Shown: one piece after another, positions 26,230 to 34,922 of the stretch
Layout: every line of letters begins with the position of its first letter
Position numbering within the stretch: the stretch's first letter is position 1
NCBI RefSeq assembly: GCF_019049105.1
Contig: NZ_JAHQZR010000005.1
Coordinates: forward strand, 1 to 64,000
Direction of reading: 5' to 3'
Origin: Leucobacter chinensis
GTDB lineage: Bacteria > Actinomycetota > Actinomycetes > Actinomycetales > Microbacteriaceae
DNA length: 64,000 bases
Translations under genes and position numbers: made by a program
Notes under the pieces: generated by a model
What the model saw: the letters and a program-made list of their open reading frames with translations, nothing else
Database searches by the model: none
What the model was told of the DNA's origin: nothing

Positions 26230-26248
26230 GAGGGTTAGGCTAACCATG
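26230..26248. promoter_or_regulatory. DtxR/IdeR-type iron box upstream of efeU
   Basis: The 13-bp core GGTTAGGCTAACC (26233-26245) equals the centre of the DtxR/IdeR consensus. The three outer bases on each side do not match. Located about 95 bp before the chosen efeU start, it should repress efeUO when iron is plentiful. Confidence 0.82.
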
Positions 26249-26282
26249 CTTAGGTCACATGATTGTTACAACTTTTGGCATG

Positions 26283-26332
26283 AAAAAACCCGCCCTCACG
26301 CTGCAAACGAAAGCGCAGGGCGGGGCGGGTTC
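26283..26332 (-). terminator. Terminator of the tetR at 26347
   Basis: On the minus strand AACCCGCC and GGCGGGTT pair around a GC-rich loop and are followed by a TTTTTTC run, a standard Rho-independent terminator just after the tetR stop. Confidence 0.78.
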
Positions 26333-26346
26333 TTAGGGGTTGCTCG

Positions 26347-27012
26347 CTAGGGGAGCGGAACCGGGTCGATGGGAGGATTGATTGCGGGCACGTCGATGTA
26401 GCCAGAAAGCAGCACCTCGTCGACGACCTGATCGGGGTTTTCAAGACCGAGTGACGCGAGACCCAGGCGAATGAAGCGCAGGCGCTTGCGGCGGTTCTGT
26501 GGTGTGGGGGTGCGGCTCGGGATGAGGGTGGTGCCGATGTTTGTGGCGAGCATGAACTCGCCAAACTCTTCGACGTCGACCTCGGGGGCGATCTGGCCGC
26601 TGTCTTGCGCCTGCTTCAGGAAGGAGACGAGACCGTCGAGCCATTCGAAAATGAGTTCTGAGATCGCGCTCGGCGGTGCACCGCGGTCGGTCAGGAGCAC
26701 GAGGGTTGAGGCGACGCATACATTCTTCGCGGCGATCGCGCTCAGCTGCACAAGATATGCGACTGCCGCGTGAATGCCACTGTTCGGAAACGCGGCCCGG
26801 GTCACTCGGTCAGAGTCTTCGATGGCCTGGCTGAGCTGTTCGCCGAGACCAGAGAGCAGCTCATCTTTGGTCGGGAAGTGGTGGGCGAGTGCGCCCTTCG
26901 TCAAGCCAAGGCGGCCTGCTACCGATGAAAGTGTTGCAGCGGCATATCCGCGTTCGACGAATTCTTGGGCGGCGGCCTCAAGAATTTGTTGGCGTTTCTG
27001 TTGTGCGGTCAA
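26347..27012 (-). CDS. TetR/AcrR-family regulator (ScbR-like)
   Basis: A 221-residue TetR protein. The HTH is at about 28-52 (TLSSVAGRLGLTKGALAHHFPTKDEL). The ligand domain (SAIAAKNVCVASTLVLLTDRG and GEFMLATNIGTTLIPSRTP...RKRLRFIRLGL) resembles gamma-butyrolactone-receptor-like (ScbR/ArpA) regulators. It starts with TTG behind GAGGGGG. No target operon is adjacent on the other strand, so it may be an orphan or control itself. The ligand is unknown. Confidence 0.82.
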   Translation of the reverse strand: MTAQQKRQQILEAAAQEFVERGYAAATLSSVAGRLGLTKGALAHHFPTKDELLSGLGEQLSQAIEDSDRVTRAAFPNSGIHAAVAYLVQLSAIAAKNVCVASTLVLLTDRGAPPSAISELIFEWLDGLVSFLKQAQDSGQIAPEVDVEEFGEFMLATNIGTTLIPSRTPTPQNRRKRLRFIRLGLASLGLENPDQVVDEVLLSGYIDVPAINPPIDPVPLP

Positions 27013-27093
27013 TTGGGTCCCCCTCGGTCAACCACTGTAGCGAAAGAGCTTGTGAAAATATGAACGCGAAAATGCGAGAAGATAGCGAGCATT

Positions 27094-28347
27094 TTAGCGG
27101 AAGAGTACGTCACCAGGGTGGGTTACACGCCACCACAGGTCAGGTTGGGTGAGCGGGGCGGTCGTGACGAGATCGATTTGCTCTTCGCCCGCCGGAGTTG
27201 AGACGGTTATTGTGCCCACCGCGGCACCGTTTTCGGCAGTTTCTGGCGTCTTGACCGTAAGACCCTCGCGGGTGACGCTTTCGCCGGGCAAAAGCGTCAC
27301 CTCGGTCGCTGCGTCGGCCGCCGTGACCTCAATGGTGGCGCCCGACCAGTCGGTGAGTGTGCCGAGCAGTTCGCCCGCCTGGAGCGGGGCGACCGAGAGG
27401 GGGAGCTTGTCGAGCTCGCCGAGCATCTCGCGACCAGAGTCGGCCCGCTCTCGCAAGGACCCGCGGCCCATCGTTGCCGAGATTTGCTCGTAGCTGCGCC
27501 CGTTGCTCGTGCGTTCTTGCGCGACGAGTAGATTGAAGCCAGCCGAGAGTGACCGCCCGGTTTTGATGCCGAGAATGCCCTGCTCAACACCGAGCAGGGG
27601 GTTGGTGTTCTCGACGTAGCCGGCCCCCTCGACGTAGGCCGACTCCTGGGTGATGAACTGGGTGATCACGGGGTCTTTGAGGGCGATGCGGCCCACGCGA
27701 ACGAGGTCGCTCGGGCTTGCCTTATTGCCCTCGTCCATGCCCGATGGTTCGCGAAACTCGATCGAGTCGAGCCCATTTTTCTCGGCCCAGGCGTGCACCG
27801 CGGTGACGAATGCATCATTGCTGTCAAAGACGGTGTAGGCGTATGCGGTCACCATGTCGTTGGCCGAGGGGAGGAAGATGAGGGTGAAGAGGTCGGTGAG
27901 CGGTATCTCGGTGCCGACGGGCATGGGAAACGCGACGCCCTCATCGGCGATGAAGGCCTCCTGGCGCTCGCGGTCGGCCTCGGTCCACGTGTAGGTGCCC
28001 CACGTCGAAAGGTCGGGGTCGAGCGGGGCCGCATCAAGGCAGACCAGGACGGTGATGAGCTTGGAAATGCTCGCGAGCGGGTAGGCGGTGTCGTCGTTCG
28101 ACCACACGGTGTCTTGCTCGGCGAAGCCGACGGCGGTGGGCTTCGGTTTTGCGAGCACCATCTCGTGCGCCTGGGTATCGTCGTGGTGGATCGGGGCCAG
28201 TGCCCCCTCTGCCTCAGCGAACGTCGGCTTGATCGGTGGTGCGGCCGCGACCGCGGCGACGTAGCCGCCGCCAGCGAGCAGTAGCGCGCAGGTGGCCGAG
28301 AGCGAGACGAGAAGGGGCTTCTTGCTCCTGCTATTTCGTGAATTCAT
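27094..28347 (-). CDS. D-alanyl-D-alanine carboxypeptidase (peptidase S11 type)
   Basis: A 417-residue exported penicillin-binding protein. A signal or anchor segment (LLVSLSATCALLLAGGGYVAAVAAA) follows a basic N-terminus. The catalytic motifs are present in order: SxxK as SISK (within YPLASISKLITVLV), SxN as SAN (FLPSANDMV) and KTG (LGIKTGRS). It trims D-Ala from peptidoglycan stem peptides outside the membrane. The last 120 residues are a beta-rich C-terminal domain as in low-molecular-mass PBPs. I chose the ATG at 28347 behind GAGAGGG; 36 further codons upstream have no homology. Confidence 0.88.
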   Translation of the reverse strand: MNSRNSRSKKPLLVSLSATCALLLAGGGYVAAVAAAPPIKPTFAEAEGALAPIHHDDTQAHEMVLAKPKPTAVGFAEQDTVWSNDDTAYPLASISKLITVLVCLDAAPLDPDLSTWGTYTWTEADRERQEAFIADEGVAFPMPVGTEIPLTDLFTLIFLPSANDMVTAYAYTVFDSNDAFVTAVHAWAEKNGLDSIEFREPSGMDEGNKASPSDLVRVGRIALKDPVITQFITQESAYVEGAGYVENTNPLLGVEQGILGIKTGRSLSAGFNLLVAQERTSNGRSYEQISATMGRGSLRERADSGREMLGELDKLPLSVAPLQAGELLGTLTDWSGATIEVTAADAATEVTLLPGESVTREGLTVKTPETAENGAAVGTITVSTPAGEEQIDLVTTAPLTQPDLWWRVTHPGDVLFR

Positions 28348-28463
28348 GCGCCCTCTCGGCCAATGCGGGAGCGTGAGGCCCGGCTGTTGTCTTGACGTAT
28401 CGTACCAGGCTGTGTGCCTTTGTGGGGCCAAAAGGGTAGAGAAACTGCGGGCCATTTGCTAAA

Positions 28464-28484
28464 CTTGAGTCAACTAAGCTCAAG
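28464..28484. promoter_or_regulatory. HAIR operator (HspR binding site) upstream of clpB
   Basis: CTTGAGT-N7-GCTCAAG at 28464-28484, one base off the HAIR consensus CTTGAGT-N7-ACTCAAG. It lies 28 bp before the clpB start, so HspR should repress the gene outside heat stress. HspR itself is not in the window. Confidence 0.88.
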
Positions 28485-28512
28485 TTTGAAATGGACAGCG
28501 AAAGGAGCGCCC

Positions 28513-30678
28513 ATGCAACCAGGAATGCAGCCGCAGCAGCAAGAAGAACCGCAGTCTGCGCTCGAACAATTCGGCATTAACCTCACCGAGGTCGCCCGAA
28601 CCGGAAAGCTTGATCCGGTGATTGGCCGCGATGCCGAGATTCGCCGCGTGAGCCAGGTGCTCACGAGGCGCACGAAGAACAACCCCGTGCTCATCGGCGA
28701 GCCCGGCGTCGGTAAAACGGCCGTCGTCGAGGGGCTCGCCCAGCGCATCGTCGCGGGCGACGTCGCCGAGTCACTGCGCGATAAAGAACTCATCTCACTC
28801 GACATCTCGGCGCTCGTCGCGGGAGCCAAGTATCGGGGTGAGTTCGAAGAGCGCATGAAGGCCGTGCTCAAAGAAATTCATGATAGTGACGGCAAGATCA
28901 TCACCTTCATAGACGAGCTGCACACGCTCATGGGCGCTGGCGGTGGCGAGTCTTCGGTTGCCGCGTCGCAGATGCTGAAGCCCATGCTCGCCCGTGGTGA
29001 GCTGCGGCTCATCGGCGCGACGACGCTTGATGAGTACCGCGAGTACATCGAGGCTGATGCTGCCCTTGAGCGTCGTTTTCAGCAGGTGTACGTCGGCGAG
29101 CCGAGCGTTGAAGACACGGTCGCGATCTTGCGGGGGCTCAAGGAGCGCTACGAGGCGCACCACAAGGTGACGATCGCCGACTCGGCGCTCGTTGCCGCCG
29201 CCGCGCTCTCGAATCGCTACATCACCTCGCGCCAGTTGCCCGATAAAGCGATTGACCTCATCGACGAAGCGGCGAGCCGGCTCCGCATGGAGATTGATAG
29301 CGCGCCGATCGAGATCGACGAGCTGCGCCGCGCGGTTGACCGGATGAGGCTCGAAGAGATGGCACTCAAGGGCGAAAAAGACGATGCCTCGAAAGAACGC
29401 CTCGCGCACCTGCGCGAAACGCTCACCGAGCAGCAAGAGAAACTACGCGTGCTCGAAACGAAGTGGGAAGAGGAGCGTTCGGGGCTCAACAAGCTCGGCG
29501 AGTTGCGCGAGCAGCTTGACCGCGCGAAGGTGCGGGCCGATCTCGCGCAGCGCGAGGGGCGTCTCGAGGAGGCCTCGCGCCTGCTCTACGGTGAGATTCC
29601 ACTGCTTGAGCGTCAGCTGGGCGAGGCCGAACGCCGCGAGCACGAGCTTTCGGGTGAGCGCATGATCAACGATCAGGTGACCGACGAAGACATCGCCGGT
29701 GTGGTCGCAGCCTGGACGGGCGTTCCCGTCGGCAAGCTCATGCAGGGCGAGACCGAGAAGCTTCTCGCGCTTGAGGCCGAGCTGGGGCAGCGACTTGTCG
29801 GCCAGGAAGACGCGGTGAAGGCCGTCGCCGACGCGGTGCGTCGTAGCCGTGCTGGTGTCTCAGACCCGAACCGGCCCACCGGCTCATTCATGTTCCTTGG
29901 GCCCACCGGCGTCGGTAAGACTGAGCTCGCGAAAGCGCTCGCCGAGTTTCTCTTTGATGACGAGCGCGCCATCGTGCGTATCGATATGTCAGAGTACGGC
30001 GAGAAGCACTCGGTGTCGCGTCTCGTGGGAGCCCCTCCCGGCTACATCGGCTACGAACAGGGCGGTCAGCTCACCGAAGCGGTGCGGCGCAGGCCGTACT
30101 CGGTGGTGCTGCTCGACGAGGTCGAGAAAGCACACCCCGAGGTGTTCGACGTGCTTCTGCAGGTGCTCGACGACGGACGACTCACCGACGGTCAGGGGCG
30201 CACGGTCGACTTTCGCAACGTCATTCTCATTCTCACCTCGAACCTCGGTAGTCAATTCCTTGTTGACCCGACGCTCAGCTGGGAAGAGAAGGAGCTCGCC
30301 GTTGGTGAGGCGGTGCGCCAGGCATTCAAGCCCGAGTTCATTAACCGTCTCGACGAGATCGCGATCTTCAGGCCCCTGTCTGAAGAAAACCTTGCCCACA
30401 TCGTTGGTATCTCGGTCGACCGGTTGCGATCGCGGCTCGAGGGCAAGCGTATCGAGATCGAGGTGAGTGACGAGGCCCGCGACTGGCTCGCAAGGCGTGG
30501 CTACGACCCGCTCTACGGTGCGCGTCCGCTGCGACGCCTCATGCAGACCGAGATCGATGACCGCCTCGCGAGGGGCATTCTCGCCGGCGAGATTCACGAC
30601 GGTGATCACGTGCGAGTCACGGTCGCGAGCGACGGCGAGTCGCTTGAGGTTGTGAGTGAGCGGCCACGATCCGCATAG
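28513..30678 (+). CDS. clpB: ClpB-type AAA+ disaggregase lacking the N-terminal domain
   Basis: A 721-residue chaperone ATPase. It has AAA-1 with Walker [14 protein letters not shown] and [12 protein letters not shown], a coiled-coil middle domain (about 285-390, Arg/Glu/Leu-rich), and AAA-2 with [19 protein letters not shown] and the GYIGYEQGG pore loop. The middle domain marks it as ClpB rather than ClpA/C. Full-length ClpB has about 860 residues; the Clp_N substrate domain is absent and AAA-1 begins near residue 25 after a Gln-rich start. The ATG at 28513 has AAAGGAG. It is under a HAIR operator, so it is a heat-shock gene that reactivates aggregated proteins with DnaK. Confidence 0.93.
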   Translation: MQPGMQPQQQEEPQSALEQFGINLTEVARTGKLDPVIGRDAEIRRVSQVLTRRTKNNPVLIGEPGVGKTAVVEGLAQRIVAGDVAESLRDKELISLDISALVAGAKYRGEFEERMKAVLKEIHDSDGKIITFIDELHTLMGAGGGESSVAASQMLKPMLARGELRLIGATTLDEYREYIEADAALERRFQQVYVGEPSVEDTVAILRGLKERYEAHHKVTIADSALVAAAALSNRYITSRQLPDKAIDLIDEAASRLRMEIDSAPIEIDELRRAVDRMRLEEMALKGEKDDASKERLAHLRETLTEQQEKLRVLETKWEEERSGLNKLGELREQLDRAKVRADLAQREGRLEEASRLLYGEIPLLERQLGEAERREHELSGERMINDQVTDEDIAGVVAAWTGVPVGKLMQGETEKLLALEAELGQRLVGQEDAVKAVADAVRRSRAGVSDPNRPTGSFMFLGPTGVGKTELAKALAEFLFDDERAIVRIDMSEYGEKHSVSRLVGAPPGYIGYEQGGQLTEAVRRRPYSVVLLDEVEKAHPEVFDVLLQVLDDGRLTDGQGRTVDFRNVILILTSNLGSQFLVDPTLSWEEKELAVGEAVRQAFKPEFINRLDEIAIFRPLSEENLAHIVGISVDRLRSRLEGKRIEIEVSDEARDWLARRGYDPLYGARPLRRLMQTEIDDRLARGILAGEIHDGDHVRVTVASDGESLEVVSERPRSA

Positions 30679-30743
30679 AAAGATCACAAAACGATAACGA
30701 AACGGGGTAAGCTGGCGCCATCGTGATGAAGCGAGGGGGTCAG

Positions 30744-31610
30744 ATGCAGTTTCGAAGCAACGGGAGCCGGCGTCGACGCGCCGTCGTGATCGGGGCTGTC
30801 GCGGCACTAGTGTGCTCGGCGGCCCTCGGCACGGCGGCGCTCGCCGCGACCGCCCAGCCCAACGCCCACCGGGCGCTTAAAGCCGATGGTGTTGGCGTGA
30901 TAGCGCACCGCGGTGCGGCCTCGGCGGCGCCAGAAAACACGCTCGCGAGCGTGCGCTACGGGCTGGAGCAAGACGTCGAGTTTGTCGAGATCGACGTGCG
31001 GCTCACCAAAGACGAGGTGCCGGTGCTCATGCACGACTCCCGCGTCGACCGAACCACGAATGGGGCGGGAGAGGTCTCAAAGCTCACGCATCGCCAGATC
31101 GCAAAACTCGACGCGGGCAGCTGGTTCAGCCGCGAGTACCGTGGTGAGCCAGTGCCAACCTTCGACGGCTTTCTCGACGTGTTCGTGCCCGAGCGTGCCC
31201 TTGCCTTCGTCGAGCTTAAGGGCACCTGGCGACCAGCCCAGATTGAGGCGCTGCTTGGTCGGGTCGAGGCGCGGCAGGCGAGCGAGCGCATCGTCTGGCA
31301 GAGCTTTGACGAGACGACCATGCGAAGGCTCACCGAGGCGAGCCCCGAGGCCGCGAGGGTCATGCTCACCAAGAGTATTGACAACGATCTCGTGAGCATT
31401 GTTGACGAACTCGACATCGACGGCATCGGCGCTGGGCTCGACCTCATCGAACAGCACCTCGACATCGTTCATGCGCTCTCTGACGAGGGTGTTGCTACCT
31501 TCGCCTATACGCTCAACGACGAGATCGCGTGGGAAGCCGCAGAGACCGCCGGGGTTGACCTCATTGTGACCGATAGCGTATCTGAGTTGCAGCAGTGGCT
31601 TGAGCGTTAA
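30744..31610 (+). CDS. Exported glycerophosphodiester phosphodiesterase
   Basis: A 288-residue GDPD-family TIM barrel. An Arg-rich start followed by a hydrophobic segment (AVVIGAVAALVCSAALGTAALAATA) is a signal peptide. Hallmarks are IAHRGAASAAPENTLAS (catalytic His, Arg and metal Glu), EIDVRLTKDEVPVLMHD and FVELKG. It hydrolyses glycerophosphodiesters to glycerol 3-phosphate outside the cell for phosphate or carbon gain. I chose the ATG at 30744 behind GAGGGGG; GTG 30723 and ATG 30726 are in frame but less well placed. Confidence 0.9.
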   Translation: MQFRSNGSRRRRAVVIGAVAALVCSAALGTAALAATAQPNAHRALKADGVGVIAHRGAASAAPENTLASVRYGLEQDVEFVEIDVRLTKDEVPVLMHDSRVDRTTNGAGEVSKLTHRQIAKLDAGSWFSREYRGEPVPTFDGFLDVFVPERALAFVELKGTWRPAQIEALLGRVEARQASERIVWQSFDETTMRRLTEASPEAARVMLTKSIDNDLVSIVDELDIDGIGAGLDLIEQHLDIVHALSDEGVATFAYTLNDEIAWEAAETAGVDLIVTDSVSELQQWLER

Positions 31611-31664
31611 GGTTCGTGCGCGAGTATGAGAAGCGTTACCAACAATGAAGAAGGGACGCACGAC

Positions 31665-32615
31665 ATGCTCGATCTACAAGCGCAACACGGGGCCGGATCT
31701 CTGGTTTTGGGTGGCAACGTATTTGGCTGGACAGCGAACGAAGAGCAGTCATTCGCGGTGCTCGATCGTTTTCTTGAGCGCGGCGGCAAGATGGTCGATA
31801 CCGCCGACGGCTACTCGCACTGGGTGCCAGGCCACAAGGGCGGCGAGTCTGAAGAGGTCATCGGGCGCTGGCTCGTAAGCCGCGGTGCCCACGGAAGAAT
31901 GACCGTCGCAACGAAGGTTTCAACGCACCCTGAATACAGCGGGCTTGATCCGCTCAATGTTCGCCGCGCGGCAGAGGCGTCACTCGGGCGCCTCGGTATC
32001 GAGATGATCGACCTGTACTGGGCTCATTTCGATGACCCAGACACGCCCATCGTCGAGACCGCTGCTGCTTTCTCAGACCTCAAGCGCGAGGGAAAGATCG
32101 GTGCGATCGGGCTGTCAAACTATTCGGCAGAGCGCGTTGCCGAATGGTTCGAGGTCGCGCGCGCCGAAAATCTCGAGTTGCCGGTTGCGCTGCAGCCGCA
32201 CTACAACCTCGTTGAGCGCGACTACGAAACGAACGGATTGCGTGCGATTGCCGAGACCGAGTCGCTCAAGGTGTTCCCGTACTTTGCGCTCGCCGCGGGG
32301 TTCTTGACGGGCAAGTACCGCTCGGCCAACGACGCTGAAGCCGAGGGCGCGAGCCCCAGGGCGGGCGGCGCACTGCAGTACCTCGACGCCCGCGGCGAGA
32401 AGGTGCTCGCGGCACTCGATAGCGTGGCCGCGACGCATGAGGCCAAGGTCGCCGCGGTTGCGGTCGCATGGCTGCGCCAGCAACCCACGATCACCGCGCC
32501 CATTTCAAGTGCTCGCACGCTCGAGCAGCTCGAGGTGCTCGGTGAGTCGGTACGCCTTGAGCTGAGCGACGCAGAGCTCGCCTCGCTCACCGAGGCGAGC
32601 AGCACCGCCGCGTAG
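31665..32615 (+). CDS. Aldo/keto reductase
   Basis: A 316-residue NADPH-dependent oxidoreductase of the AKR family. The catalytic tetrad is visible: Asp and Tyr in VDTADGYSHW, Lys in VATKVS and His in YWAHFDD. GLSNYSAERV and the C-terminal ISSARTLEQLEVL (cofactor phosphate contacts) also fit. The substrate is an unknown aldehyde or ketone. The ATG at 31665 has AAGAAGGGA; an ATG at 31626 is in frame but weaker. It stands alone between GDPD and a methylase gene. Confidence 0.88.
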   Translation: MLDLQAQHGAGSLVLGGNVFGWTANEEQSFAVLDRFLERGGKMVDTADGYSHWVPGHKGGESEEVIGRWLVSRGAHGRMTVATKVSTHPEYSGLDPLNVRRAAEASLGRLGIEMIDLYWAHFDDPDTPIVETAAAFSDLKREGKIGAIGLSNYSAERVAEWFEVARAENLELPVALQPHYNLVERDYETNGLRAIAETESLKVFPYFALAAGFLTGKYRSANDAEAEGASPRAGGALQYLDARGEKVLAALDSVAATHEAKVAAVAVAWLRQQPTITAPISSARTLEQLEVLGESVRLELSDAELASLTEASSTAA

Positions 32616-32693
32616 GCAGGAATCGGGGCCGCGCCAACGGGTATCTAGCCGGGATGCAGCTCAGCTTGCACTCGGGCCTGAGAGAATAGAGGC

Positions 32694-33359
32694 GTGACCG
32701 AAGAACGCGTAGCCCCAGAGCCCCACCCCGAGCGAACCACCGCGGGGGTGGGGCCCTGGCCGAGTGAATGGCCTACCGAGCCCTTCTACGACCCCGAACT
32801 GCTCGAGCACGGCGACAGCCGAAACGTGATCGACCGCTACCGCTACTGGAAGATGGAGGCGATCGTCGCCGACCTCGACGAGCAACGGCACACCTTTCAC
32901 GTCGCCATCGAAAACTGGCAGCACGACATGAACATCGGGTCAATCGTGCGCAGCGCCAACGCCTTCGCTGCCGACACGGTGCACATCGTGGGCCGTCGGC
33001 GGTGGAACAAGCGCGGGGCGATGGTGACCGACCGCTACCAGCACGTGCAATACCACGAGAGTATCGAGGCCTTTGCCGCCTGGGCCGCCGAGCAGCAGTT
33101 GCCCGTCATCGCGATCGACAATGTCGAGGGCTGCGTGCCCATGGAGACCTTCGAGTGGCCCGAGCGCTGCGTCATGCTCTTCGGCCAAGAAGGGCCGGGG
33201 CTCACCGACGAGGCTGTAGCCGCGGCCGAGCAGGTCGTTGAAATCACCCAGTATGGATCAACGCGATCGATCAACGCCTCGGCAGCAGCCGCGGTCACGA
33301 TGTTCTCGTGGGTCACCCAGCGCTCGAGCTTCGTGCCGGGAGGCCCGGCAGTGCGCTAG
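32694..33359 (+). CDS. SpoU/TrmH-family RNA 2'-O-methyltransferase
   Basis: A 221-residue SPOUT methylase. The three family motifs are seen: NIGSIVRSANAFAADTVHIVG (motif 1), MLFGQEGPGLTDEA (motif 2) and GSTRSINASAAAAVTMF (motif 3), which form the knotted SAM site. It methylates ribose in tRNA or rRNA; the target cannot be told. A 70-residue N-terminal extension precedes the domain. The GTG start has no ribosome site; GAGAAT lies six bases upstream, so it may be leaderless. Confidence 0.9.
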   Translation: MTEERVAPEPHPERTTAGVGPWPSEWPTEPFYDPELLEHGDSRNVIDRYRYWKMEAIVADLDEQRHTFHVAIENWQHDMNIGSIVRSANAFAADTVHIVGRRRWNKRGAMVTDRYQHVQYHESIEAFAAWAAEQQLPVIAIDNVEGCVPMETFEWPERCVMLFGQEGPGLTDEAVAAAEQVVEITQYGSTRSINASAAAAVTMFSWVTQRSSFVPGGPAVR

Positions 33360-33438
33360 GCCCGGCCGCGCGCTTCGCCCGGCTGCGCGTGTTCGGCCCT
33401 GCCGGGGCGCGAGCGCTGGTCGGTCGTGCTTGAGGGGC

Positions 33439-33966
33439 TTAGCCCTCGCTGCTGAAGACCGTGTGCAGCTCGTACTCGGTGAGCTTCTCGCGACCCTTGA
33501 GGTCGGCGATCTCGAAGAGAACCGAAACGCCCACGATCTCGTGGCCGAGCTGCTCGAGCAGGTGAGCGGCCGCGCTCAGCGTGCCTCCCGTCGCGAGCAC
33601 GTCGTCGATGAGCAGTACGCGCGAGCCCGCGGGAACGTCGTTTTGCACCTGCAGGGTCGCCGTGCCGTACTCGAGGTCGTACTCGGCCGAGTGTGCCGGG
33701 CGTGAGAGCTTGCCGAGCTTGCGCACGGGAATGAGGCCCGCGCCCGAAACCGATGCGGCAGCCCCCGCGAGAATGAAGCCGCGCGCATCGACGCCGGCAA
33801 CAATGTCGAACGAACCTGTGAATGGCTCGATGAGGTTGCGCACGGTCACATCAAATGACGGGCCGTGTGCGAGCAGTGGCGCGATGTCTCGAAAGATCAC
33901 GCCTTCCTGCGGGTAATCGGGTACGTTTGCGATCAGCGATTCCGCGTATTCAAGTGCATTGGTCAC
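33439..33966 (-). CDS. apt: Adenine phosphoribosyltransferase
   Basis: A 175-residue PRTase that makes AMP from adenine and PRPP in purine salvage. Signatures: PDYPQEGVIFRDIAPLLAHG, DARGFILAGAAA, PVRKLGKL and the PRPP loop VLLIDDVLATGGTL. I chose the GTG at 33966 because the promoter-like TACCCT lies exactly six bases before it (leaderless) and the resulting N-terminus aligns with known Apt; an upstream GTG at 33984 is possible. Confidence 0.93.
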   Translation of the reverse strand: MTNALEYAESLIANVPDYPQEGVIFRDIAPLLAHGPSFDVTVRNLIEPFTGSFDIVAGVDARGFILAGAAASVSGAGLIPVRKLGKLSRPAHSAEYDLEYGTATLQVQNDVPAGSRVLLIDDVLATGGTLSAAAHLLEQLGHEIVGVSVLFEIADLKGREKLTEYELHTVFSSEG

Positions 33967-33978
33967 CTGTCTAGGGTA
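33967..33978 (-). promoter_or_regulatory. Leaderless promoter -10 element of apt
   Basis: TACCCT on the minus strand (33978-33973) followed by six bases (AGACAG) and the GTG at 33966. It supports the shorter apt start. Confidence 0.5.
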
Positions 33979-34018
33979 GTGCACCGCGCCTTAAACGACG
34001 CGCGGAACAAAACTCGAT

Positions 34019-34048
34019 TTGTGTTTGCCAAGATTGGTGTTGTATTCT
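34019..34048 (+). promoter_or_regulatory. Likely promoter of tRNA-Arg
   Basis: TTGTGT (34019-34024) and TATTCT (34043-34048) are separated by 18 bp; the tRNA begins 25 bp further on. Confidence 0.45.
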
Positions 34049-34072
34049 CTATGAGTTGGAGTTATTCCACAT

Positions 34073-34149
<77 letters not shown>

Positions 34150-34153
34150 CGAG

Positions 34154-34190
34154 AAACACCCGGTAAGCATTGCTTGCCGGGTGTTTTGTT
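34154..34190 (+). terminator. Terminator after tRNA-Arg
   Basis: AACACCCGG(T/C)AAGC and its complement form a stem with a short loop, followed by TTTTGTTTT. Confidence 0.88.
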
Positions 34191-34203
34191 TTCCTCGGAT
34201 GTG

Positions 34204-34268
34204 CTGCCGCCGACGCTGCCGCCGACGCTGCCGCCGCCGCTGCTGCCGCCGCTGCTGCCGCTGCCGCT
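34204..34268. repeat. GCN-type low-complexity repeat downstream of tRNA-Arg
   Basis: Alternating GCCGCCGACGCT and GCCGCTGCT units. It is non-coding as far as can be seen; open frames through it give poly-Ala. It resembles the slippage-prone repeat inside the ATPase gene at 8212. Confidence 0.7.
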
Positions 34269-34407
34269 ATCGCTACCGGTCGCCTCGGCATCGCTCTGCC
34301 GCCGCCGCCCGTTCGCTCGCAACTGAGAGAAGCACTCTCAGTAAGCATCGCCTACACTGAATGAAGGCTCATGCCGCAAGACTGTGAGAGGTGAAAGGGG
34401 CGAACGC

Positions 34408-34776
34408 ATGCCAGACCCGCGCACGCGCACCCCCGAAGATCACCCCGGCTGGATGAAACGCCTCGCCGCCCGCGTCGGTGGCTTTCTCGAACGGTTCAAA
34501 GCCCTCGTCGGCCGCCGCCCCTGGCTCGCTCTGGCCTATAAGATCACCGTCGCCGTCATCGGCGGCGTCGTCATTCTCGCCGGAATCGCCATGCTCGTTT
34601 TGCCTGGCCCCGGCTGGCTCACCATTTTTTTGGGCCTCGCAATTCTCGGTTCGGAGTTCGCCTGGGCGAGAAACGCGCTCACTCGCCTGCGCATCATCGT
34701 GCAAAAATATGCGGATCGCTACCGCTGGTGGCGCGCCCGCCGAAAAGTCGAGCGCACGCGTGCCCGCGAGGCGTAG
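34408..34776 (+). CDS. TIGR02611-type small membrane protein (PGPGW motif)
   Basis: A 122-residue protein with two membrane helices (ITVAVIGGVVILAGIAMLVL and WLTIFLGLAILGSEFAWA) joined by the PGPGW motif typical of the putative transmembrane PGPGW family. Basic termini (RYRWWRARRKVERTRAREA) face the cytoplasm. The function is unknown. The ATG at 34408 has AAAGGGG; an upstream GTG at 34384 is less likely. A long palindrome follows. Confidence 0.82.
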   Translation: MPDPRTRTPEDHPGWMKRLAARVGGFLERFKALVGRRPWLALAYKITVAVIGGVVILAGIAMLVLPGPGWLTIFLGLAILGSEFAWARNALTRLRIIVQKYADRYRWWRARRKVERTRAREA

Positions 34777-34793
34777 CTGGCCTGTTTCAGCGC

Positions 34794-34850
34794 CGAAAGG
34801 TCAAAAAGTGTCGAAAAACTCTAGGAGATTCGACACTTTTTGACCTTTCG
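34794..34850. repeat. Long perfect palindrome, likely bidirectional terminator
   Basis: The arms at 34794-34815 and 34829-34850 are complementary over 22 bp (core GGTCAAAAAGTGTCGAA), with a 13-nt loop. It lies between two convergent genes. Architecture is like the five-copy palindrome but the sequence is unrelated. Confidence 0.85.
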
Positions 34851-34922
34851 ACGGGGCAGCAGGCGGTGAATTCGAGAAACCGGAGTTGCAGGCAGTGAAA
34901 TCAGCCTGCAAGCTGTGAAATG

